Part shown: positions 5,354 through 10,508 of the stretch, piece after piece
How the letters are laid out: the number at the start of each line of letters is the position of its first letter
How positions within the stretch are numbered: the first letter of the stretch is position 1
From: CAZOJJ01 sp964580105
GTDB taxonomy: Bacteria; Bacteroidota; Rhodothermia; Rhodothermales; Rubricoccaceae
Length of the DNA stretch: 10,508 bases
Assembly (NCBI GenBank): GCA_964580105.1
Contig: CAZOJJ010000080.1
Location: 1-10,508 of the forward strand
Reading direction: 5' to 3'
Notes under the pieces: generated by a model
Told to the model about the DNA's origin: nothing
Database searches by the model: none
What the model saw: only the letters and a program-made list of their open reading frames with translations
Translations under genes and position numbers: made by a program

Positions 5354-5361
5354 GGAAGCTA
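5354..5361 (-). promoter_or_regulatory. Candidate -7 element of birA (leaderless)
   Basis: TAGCTTCC on the minus strand fits the TAnnTTYC pattern seen before other genes here. Its first T is 12 bases from the ATG, so transcription would begin at or next to the A of the start codon. No -33 TTG is seen. Confidence 0.3.
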
Positions 5362-5396
5362 CGGGCACCGCCATGCCTCCTGGCACCCCGCCCCCG

Positions 5397-5404
5397 TACC
5401 TTCC
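5397..5404 (+). promoter_or_regulatory. Candidate -7 element of the helicase gene
   Basis: TACCTTCC fits TAnnTTYC and begins 34 bases before the GTG start at 5431. Together with the birA element (5354-5361) it forms a compact divergent promoter region of about 80 bp. Confidence 0.35.
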
Positions 5405-5430
5405 GAGGCCGTCCGACCTGCCTCTCCGAC

Positions 5431-7446
5431 GTGGCCCGCCGCTTCGTCCTCCACCGCGACCCCGACACCCCGCCGGCCCCGAGCGGGCTGACGCTGGACT
5501 ACGCCGCCGCGCTCAACCCCCAGCAGCTCGCAGCGGCCACCGCGCCTGGCGGTCCCATCCTCATCGTCGCCGGGGCGGGGACGGGGAAGACGCGGACGCT
5601 CGTCTACCGCGTGGCCTACCTCGTCGAGACGGGCGTGCCGCCCGAGGGCATCGTCCTCCTCACCTTCACGCGCCGCGCGGCCGGCGCCATGCTCGCCCGC
5701 GCGACGAGCCTGCTGGACGGCCGCTGCGCGCGCGTACGCGGCGGTACGTTCCACGCCTTCTGCGTCAGCATCCTCCGCCGCCACGCGGACCGCATCGGGT
5801 TCGACCGCCGCTTCACCATCCTCGACGCCTCCGACGCGGCCGACGTGCTCGACGTGCTCCGCACCGAGGCCGGACTCCACGCGTCGGAGAAACGCTTTCC
5901 GCGCAAGCGGACGCTCCAGGCGATCTTCTCCGCCGCCCTCAACCGCGACCTGGAGCTGGCCGACGCCCTCGCCGAGCGCTGGCCGCAGTACCTCGTCCAC
6001 CTCGACGAGCTGGAGGCCCTCCGCGACGCCTTCGGCGCCTTCAAGCGGCGCAACGGGCTGATGGACTACGACGACCTCCTCGCCCGCACGCTGGAGCTCT
6101 TCGCCACGCACGACGAGGTGCGGCGGCAGGTGGCCGCCGAATGCTGGCACGTGCTCGTGGACGAGTACCAGGACGTGAACCAGCTCCAGGCCCGGCTGGT
6201 CGAGGCCTTCGCCTCCGTCCACGGCCACGTCACCGCCGTCGGCGACGACGCCCAGTCGATCTACCGCTTCCGGGGCGCCGACGTAGGCCACATCCTCCGC
6301 TTCCCCGCGCGCTTCCCCGGCACGCGCGTCCTCAAGCTGGAGCAGAACTACCGCTCCACGCAGCCCATCCTCGACCTCGCCAACCACGTCCTCGACCGGG
6401 CGCACGCGAAGTACGAGAAGCGGCTGTTCACCGAGCGCGAAGGGGGCGAGCGCCCCGCGCTGGTGCAGGCCGCGGACGCGTCGTGGCAGAGCCGGTTCGT
6501 GGCGCAGGTCGTCCTGGCGAAACGCGAGGAGGGCGTGCCGCTGAACCGGATGGCCGTGCTGTTCCGCTCCGGCTGGTGCTCGTACGACCTCGAGGCCGAG
6601 CTGGGGCGGCGGCGCATCCCGTTCGTCAAGTACGGCGGCCTCAAGCTCGCCGAGGCGGCCCACGTCAAGGACGTCGTCGCCCACCTCCGCGTGGCCGAGA
6701 ACCCCGGCGACGCCGTCGCCTGGAACCGGGCGCTGCAGCTGCTGGAGGGGATCGGCCCGAAGTCGGCCCAGCAGCTGCTGGCGTGGATCCGCCAGGCCGA
6801 GAACCCCTACGCGCTCGACGCGCCCGCGACCTCGGCGAAGTACGAGGCCGGCCTTCGCCGCCTCGGCGCCGTGCTCGACGCCCTCCGCCGCGAGGACGCC
6901 CCGCTGGCCGAGCAGATCGACGCGCTCCTCGCCTACTACCGCCCGCTCTTCGAGCGCGTCTACGCCGAGGACGCAGACCAGCGCGAGGCCGACCTGGAGG
7001 GGTTTGCCGCCGTCGCCGCGCGCTACCCGAGCCGCGCGGCGCTCCTCGAAGCCCTCGCCCTCGACCCCCTCGACCTCACCACCGAGGAGGTCGAAGGCAC
7101 CGACAAGGACGAGCCGCCGCTGGTGCTCTCGACCGTCCACTCGGCCAAGGGTCTCGAGTTCGACACCGTCTTCCTCATCGAGGCGCTCGACGGCGTGCTC
7201 CCCTCGCAGTACAGCCTCAAGCGCGACGAGGACCTCGACGAGGAGCTGCGCCTGCTCTACGTGGCGCTCACGCGGGCCGAGAACGAGCTCTACGTGAGCT
7301 ACCCGCTCGTGCAGCACCGGCGCGGTGCGGGCGCGTACTTCACCAACCCGAGCCGCTTCCTGGAGGGCACGCCCGAGCGGTTGCTGGAGCCGTGGACGCT
7401 CGTGGAGGAGGCGCCGCCGCCCGCCCTGCCGGAAGGGCGCGGGTGA
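5431..7446 (+). CDS. UvrD/PcrA/Rep-type superfamily 1 DNA helicase
   Basis: The 671-residue product is a 3'-to-5' SF1A helicase of the kind that removes proteins from DNA and works in nucleotide excision or mismatch repair. All motifs are present in order: Q-motif LNPQQLAA (28-35), Walker A AGAGTGKT (47-54), motif Ia LLTFTRRAA, Ib GTFHAFC, Walker B VDEYQDVN (Asp244, Glu245), motif III GDDAQSIYRFRGA, motif IV QNYRS, motif V STVHSAKGLEFD (from about 567) and motif VI LYVALTRAENELYV (about 605-620). The chain ends about 50 residues after motif VI, so the flexible tail found in PcrA/UvrD is short. The GTG at 5431 is chosen because no ATG fits and the Q-motif then lies at a normal distance. The exact paralogue (UvrD, PcrA or Rep) cannot be fixed from sequence alone, so no symbol is given. 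Confidence 0.93.
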   Translation: MARRFVLHRDPDTPPAPSGLTLDYAAALNPQQLAAATAPGGPILIVAGAGTGKTRTLVYRVAYLVETGVPPEGIVLLTFTRRAAGAMLARATSLLDGRCARVRGGTFHAFCVSILRRHADRIGFDRRFTILDASDAADVLDVLRTEAGLHASEKRFPRKRTLQAIFSAALNRDLELADALAERWPQYLVHLDELEALRDAFGAFKRRNGLMDYDDLLARTLELFATHDEVRRQVAAECWHVLVDEYQDVNQLQARLVEAFASVHGHVTAVGDDAQSIYRFRGADVGHILRFPARFPGTRVLKLEQNYRSTQPILDLANHVLDRAHAKYEKRLFTEREGGERPALVQAADASWQSRFVAQVVLAKREEGVPLNRMAVLFRSGWCSYDLEAELGRRRIPFVKYGGLKLAEAAHVKDVVAHLRVAENPGDAVAWNRALQLLEGIGPKSAQQLLAWIRQAENPYALDAPATSAKYEAGLRRLGAVLDALRREDAPLAEQIDALLAYYRPLFERVYAEDADQREADLEGFAAVAARYPSRAALLEALALDPLDLTTEEVEGTDKDEPPLVLSTVHSAKGLEFDTVFLIEALDGVLPSQYSLKRDEDLDEELRLLYVALTRAENELYVSYPLVQHRRGAGAYFTNPSRFLEGTPERLLEPWTLVEEAPPPALPEGRG

Positions 7447-7515
7447 ACGGAACGGTTTGGTTCTTACCGCGCCATCTCCTTTCTTACGGGCGCTCACCCG
7501 CGCGCCACACCGCCC

Positions 7516-7986
7516 TTGCAACTCGACGTCGAACCCCTTCCGGATCAGCTCGGGCCGCCCGGCCTGCGCATCGAGCGCGTCGGCCTCGATCGCTATGCCG
7601 AGGTGCAGGCGCTCAACGAGCGGGTCTTCGGCGAGGCGCGCGTGATCTTCCGCCTCGACCGGCGCGACCTCATCCTGCTCCTCGCGTTCGTCGGCGAGGA
7701 GGCCGTTGGCTACAAGGTGGGCTACGGCGAGGACACCCGCACGTTCTACAGCGCCAAGGGCGGCGTGCTGGACCGGTACCGGCGGCGGGGGATTGCGAAG
7801 GCGCTGCTCTACCGGATGCAGGACGAGGCGCGGCGCCTCGGCTACCGCCGCTTCGCGTACGACACGTTTCCGAACCAGCACCCCGGCATGACCGTGCTTG
7901 GCCTGGCCGAAGGCTTCACCGTCACCGCTGCCGGGTACAACAGCGCCTACAAGGACTACCGCATCCGCTTCGAGAAGCCACTCTGA
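7516..7986 (+). CDS. GNAT-family N-acetyltransferase
   Basis: The 156-residue product has the GNAT core. Its motif A reads GGVLDRYRRRGIAKALLYRM (residues 82-101), with RRRGIA as the pyrophosphate-binding loop for acetyl-CoA. Before it come the strands AFVGEEAVGYKVGYG (57-71). A C-terminal FPNQHPGMTVLGLAEGF stretch (118-134) is the usual motif B region. The acceptor substrate cannot be told from the sequence. The only suitable start is TTG at 7516, which leaves 69 bp after the helicase gene; the two could form one transcript. No clear promoter or Shine-Dalgarno sequence is seen in that gap. Confidence 0.88.
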   Translation: MQLDVEPLPDQLGPPGLRIERVGLDRYAEVQALNERVFGEARVIFRLDRRDLILLLAFVGEEAVGYKVGYGEDTRTFYSAKGGVLDRYRRRGIAKALLYRMQDEARRLGYRRFAYDTFPNQHPGMTVLGLAEGFTVTAAGYNSAYKDYRIRFEKPL

Positions 7987-8132
7987 GGCGTCGGGCGCCG
8001 GGCGCCTGGCACGGGCGCTTCCGAGCGGAGCGGGTTGCCCGGACGCAACCTCGGGCGGGACGGCCCGTAGCGGGGAGCCCGTGGGCCGCGTCCGTCGTTC
8101 GGGCCCCGCCTCCCCTTCGCCCCCGAGAGCCC
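7987..8132. other. Intergenic region before the first permease gene, with short hairpins
   Basis: This 146-bp GC-rich gap holds GGTTGC paired with GCAACC around a 6-base loop (8033-8050), and CGGCCC (8061-8066) with GGGCCG (8083-8088). Neither is followed by T residues, so a terminator for the acetyltransferase gene is not convincing. No TAnnTTTG-like promoter is visible. Confidence 0.4.
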
Positions 8133-9362
8133 GTGCGTGCCACCCTGTTCGAGTTTGGAGAAAGCCTCCGCATGGCCCTGGTCACCATCTGGGCCAACAA
8201 GCTGCGCGCGCTGCTGACCACGCTCGGCATCATCATCGGCATCGTCTCCGTCACGGCGATGTTTACGACCATCAACGGCATCGAGCGCGGGTTCGACCGC
8301 TCGGTGGCCATGCTGGGGGCGAACGTGGTCAACGTGATGCGGATGCCTTCGGGCGGGTTCAACTTCGAGTGGTGGCGCTACCGCAACCGCCCGCGCATCA
8401 CCGAGGACATCGCCGAGGCCATCGAGGCCAACGCCGATCTCGTGGAGGCCGTGGCGCCGGTGGCCTACTCCATGCAGAGCGTGCGCTACGGCGACCAGCG
8501 CCTCGGCAACGTCTTCCTCCGCGCCTCCACGCCCGCTCTCGCCGACGTGACGAGCATGGACCTCGACCAGGGGCGGTTCTTCACCGAAACCGAGGACCGC
8601 GTCGGCACCAGCGTCGCCGTGATCGGGCAGGACGTGGCCGACGCACTGTTCCCCATCGGCACGCCGCTCGGCAAGCGCATCCGCATCGGCGGGCAGCGCT
8701 TCGAGGTCGTCGGCGTGCTGGCGCGGCAGGGCAAGTTCCTCGGCCTCGTCTCGTTCGACGAGCAGGTGATCGTGCCCCTGGGGGCGTACGTGAAGCGGTT
8801 CGAGACGCGGCCCTACATGGAGATCCAGGCGAAGGTGCGCTCCGCCGAGGAGGTGGACGCGGCCATCGACGAGGTGACGGGCATCGTGCGCGTGGCGCGC
8901 GGGCTCGACCCGATGGAGGACAACAACTTCGAGGTCGAGCCGCAGGACGCCTTCCGCCAGCAACTCGCGGGCGTGACCGGCGTGATCTACGCCGTCGGTC
9001 TCTTCCTGACCGGCCTCTCTCTCCTCGTCGGCGGCATCGGCGTGATGAACATCATGTTCGTGAGCGTGAAGGAGCGGACGCGGGAGATCGGCATCCGGAA
9101 GGCGCTCGGCGCCACGCGGCGCGCCATCCTCACGCAGTTCCTCGTCGAGGCCGTCGTGGTCTGCATGATCGGCGGGCTGATCGGGATCGGCCTCTCCGTC
9201 GGCGTGACGGCCCTCATCAACCAGGTGTTCACCGCCGTCCTCTCGCCCGCGACGGTCGTCCTCGCGTTCATGATCTGCGTCGGGGTGGGCGTCCTGTTCG
9301 GGTTCATCCCGGCCTGGTCGGCCGCCCGCTCCGAACCCATCGAAGCCCTCCGCTATGAGTAG
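8133..9362 (+). CDS. MacB/FtsX-like ABC transporter permease (first copy)
   Basis: The 409-residue product has the MacB permease layout. One N-terminal membrane helix (about residues 27-47, ALLTTLGIIIGIVSVTAM) is followed by a large periplasmic domain (about 50-280) and three C-terminal helices (about 283-307, 337-365 and 373-396). The conserved GIGVMNIMFVSVKERTREIG (301-320) and IRKALGATRR segments follow the second helix. Such proteins pair with an ABC ATPase to move lipoproteins, peptides or drugs by a mechanotransmission mechanism. No ATPase domain is fused or present in the window, so the substrate is unknown. GTG at 8133 is the preferred start because it aligns with the ATG of the next paralogue; the ATG at 8172 would cut off conserved residues. 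The gene is followed by a repeat-containing gap and a second permease. Confidence 0.9.
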   Translation: MRATLFEFGESLRMALVTIWANKLRALLTTLGIIIGIVSVTAMFTTINGIERGFDRSVAMLGANVVNVMRMPSGGFNFEWWRYRNRPRITEDIAEAIEANADLVEAVAPVAYSMQSVRYGDQRLGNVFLRASTPALADVTSMDLDQGRFFTETEDRVGTSVAVIGQDVADALFPIGTPLGKRIRIGGQRFEVVGVLARQGKFLGLVSFDEQVIVPLGAYVKRFETRPYMEIQAKVRSAEEVDAAIDEVTGIVRVARGLDPMEDNNFEVEPQDAFRQQLAGVTGVIYAVGLFLTGLSLLVGGIGVMNIMFVSVKERTREIGIRKALGATRRAILTQFLVEAVVVCMIGGLIGIGLSVGVTALINQVFTAVLSPATVVLAFMICVGVGVLFGFIPAWSAARSEPIEALRYE

Positions 9363-9365
9363 GTG

Positions 9366-9411
9366 CAGGGTTCACGATGCGGGGCGCGTTCTCCGCACAC
9401 CTTGAACCCTG
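9366..9411 (+). other. Nested hairpin in the gap between the two permease genes
   Basis: CAGGGTTCA (9366-9374) is complementary to TGAACCCTG (9403-9411). Inside it TGCGG and CCGCA can pair around a 10-base loop. The 3' arm is also the beginning of the first tandem repeat unit, so later units offer alternative partners (GAACCCTG) for the same 5' arm. No T-run follows, so it is not a standard terminator. It begins four bases after the first permease stop codon. Confidence 0.55.
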
Positions 9412-9473
9412 TATTCAGAACCCTGTATTCAGAACCCTGTATTCAGAACCCTGTATTCAGAACCCCGTATTCA
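9404..9473. repeat. Five-copy 14-bp tandem repeat
   Basis: GAACCCTGTATTCA is repeated head to tail at 9404, 9418, 9432, 9446 and 9460. The first four copies are identical and the fifth has C for T (GAACCCCGTATTCA). The array ends 19 bp before the ATG of the second permease. There are no spacers, so it is not a CRISPR. Its near-perfect copies suggest recent expansion. Confidence 0.95.
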
Positions 9474-9492
9474 GCCCCTGACCCCCCAACCC

Positions 9493-10508
9493 ATGAACCT
9501 CACCGAATCGCTGCGGATGGCCTGGGAGACGCTCCGGGGCAACAAGCTCCGGAGCCTCCTGACCCTCCTCGGCATGGTCATCGGCGTGTTCTCGGTGATC
9601 GCCGCCGTGACGGCGGTGCAGGTCATCGACGTGTACTTCTCGGAGGCCTTCCGGGGGATGGGGGCCCACACGTTCTACGTCTCGAAGTATCCGATCGGCT
9701 TCCAGATGGGGCCGAGCGACCCCTCGCTCCGCAACCGCCCCAACCTCACCTACGCCGACCTCCTGGAGCTTCGCGAGCGCTCCCGCCTCGCCACCTCCGT
9801 CAGCCCGGACGGCTGGTTCGGCCAGACGGCCGTCCAGTACGGCACCGAGGAGACCAACCCCACCATCAACGTGCGCGGCGTGAGCGAGGACTGGGCCGTG
9901 AACAACGGGTACGAGATCGGCGAGGGCCGCTTCCTGACCGAGGACGACGTCCGCTACGCCCGGCCCGTGGTCGTCCTCGGGGCGGATGTAGACAAGCGGC
10001 TGTTTCCTTACGAGCAGGCCCTCGGAAAGCAGGTGCGCATCGACGGGCGGCGCTACACCGTCGTCGGCGTGATGGCGGCGAAGGGCTCGTTCCTCGGTGC
10101 GTCCAACGACAACCTCGTGTGGGCGCCCATCACGCGTCTCTTCGCCGCCTACGGCGACCCCGACCGCAACATCTCGTACGACGTGCGCGCACCGAGCCCG
10201 GAGCTCCTCACGGCCACCATTGACGAGGTGACGGGGCTGCTCCGCTCCATCCGGCGCGTCCGCCCCGAGGAGGAAAACAACTTCGACGTGACGACGAACG
10301 ACGCGCTCACCGGGCCGCTGGAGTCGTTCACGTCCATCCTCACGATGGGCGGCGCGGGCATCGGCCTCATCGCGCTGCTGGCGGCGGGCGTCGGCATCAT
10401 GAACATCATGCTCGTGAGCGTGACGGAGCGGACGCGGGAGATCGGCATCCGGAAGGCGCTCGGCGCCACGCGGCGCGCCATCCTCACGCAGTTCCTCGTC
10501 GAGGCCGT
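9493..10508 (+). CDS. MacB/FtsX-like ABC transporter permease (second copy, 3' end outside window)
   Basis: The first 338 residues are visible; the gene runs off the window. It has the same layout as its neighbour: an N-terminal helix (about residues 20-45, within SLLTLLGMVIGVFSVIAAVT), a periplasmic domain with GRFLTEDD and RYTVVGVMAAKGSFLGA, and then helix AGIGLIALLAAGVGIMNIML before SVTERTREIGIRKALGATRR. The MacB core domain is recognisable, and the protein is clearly paralogous but well diverged from the first copy through most of its length. From about 10399 on the nucleotide sequence becomes almost identical to the first gene. The start MNLTESLRMAW matches the start region of the first copy. 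The two permeases may form a heterodimer with an ATPase encoded outside the window; this is inference. Confidence 0.92.
   Translation, partial: MNLTESLRMAWETLRGNKLRSLLTLLGMVIGVFSVIAAVTAVQVIDVYFSEAFRGMGAHTFYVSKYPIGFQMGPSDPSLRNRPNLTYADLLELRERSRLATSVSPDGWFGQTAVQYGTEETNPTINVRGVSEDWAVNNGYEIGEGRFLTEDDVRYARPVVVLGADVDKRLFPYEQALGKQVRIDGRRYTVVGVMAAKGSFLGASNDNLVWAPITRLFAAYGDPDRNISYDVRAPSPELLTATIDEVTGLLRSIRRVRPEEENNFDVTTNDALTGPLESFTSILTMGGAGIGLIALLAAGVGIMNIMLVSVTERTREIGIRKALGATRRAILTQFLVEA

Noticed and set aside
4487..5386. A possible BirA-CoaX type fusion, because the coaX frame stays open across birA
   Set aside because: The upstream part of that frame is an Arg/Pro-rich shadow, while the real BirA motifs lie in another frame with its own start and stop.
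5205..8132. A very long plus-strand frame that runs through the helicase region into the first permease
   Set aside because: The upstream part reads as Arg/Pro-rich nonsense overlapping the helicase in another frame. Only the part from 8133 has recognisable domains.
9404..9473. CRISPR array
   Set aside because: The 14-bp units are directly adjacent with no spacers, and no cas genes are present.
8133..10508. A complete MacAB-TolC type exporter
   Set aside because: Only permease-type subunits are visible. There is no ATPase, adaptor or outer-membrane protein in the window.

Overview
The window comes from a very GC-rich bacterium, most probably a member of the Bacteroidota in the broad sense (Rhodothermia-like, of the Salinibacter/Rubricoccus/Rhodothermus kind). 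The evidence is a 31-codon COX24/mS38-like basic protein of the type seen in Bacteroidota, TAnnTTTG-like -7 promoter elements, start codons without Shine-Dalgarno sequences behind pyrimidine-rich leaders, and frequent GTG/TTG starts. The lineage is inferred; no taxonomic marker such as 16S rRNA is present.

Left part (1-1640). A complete tmRNA gene (ssrA) lies on the minus strand with a readable degradation tag, ANDYSYALAA. Upstream of it on the same strand is a small unidentified lipoprotein. A 507-bp stretch without a convincing protein gene follows. It holds a strong leftward intrinsic terminator with no gene in front of it, a 20-bp operator-like inverted repeat, a 23-bp tandem duplication and a perfect 18-bp palindrome. 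It ends at the promoter of the tiny COX24/mS38-like gene, which has its own terminator.

Middle (1640-7990). On the plus strand are a YtxH-like small membrane protein, YaaA (peroxide stress) and uridine kinase. Two cofactor genes run towards them on the minus strand: birA (biotin protein ligase without a DNA-binding domain) and coaX (type III pantothenate kinase). The udk and coaX stop codons abut in TGATCA. Divergent from birA is a 671-residue UvrD/PcrA-type helicase, followed by a GNAT acetyltransferase.

Right part (7990-10508). Two MacB-like ABC-transporter permeases lie in tandem, the second cut by the window end. No ATPase subunit is in the window. Between them is a five-copy 14-bp tandem repeat preceded by an inverted partner. 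The two permease genes differ over most of their length but share at least 84 identical consecutive nucleotides near their 3' parts, which suggests gene conversion.

Most of the genes are ordinary housekeeping genes, and I found no defence, secretion or biosynthetic system that I would call new. The more interesting signals lie between the genes: intergenic repeats with a 7-bp (or 2 x 7-bp) period, a promoter-like element at a nearly fixed distance from several start codons, the possible untranslated leftward transcript at about 1012-1422, and the permease identity tract.
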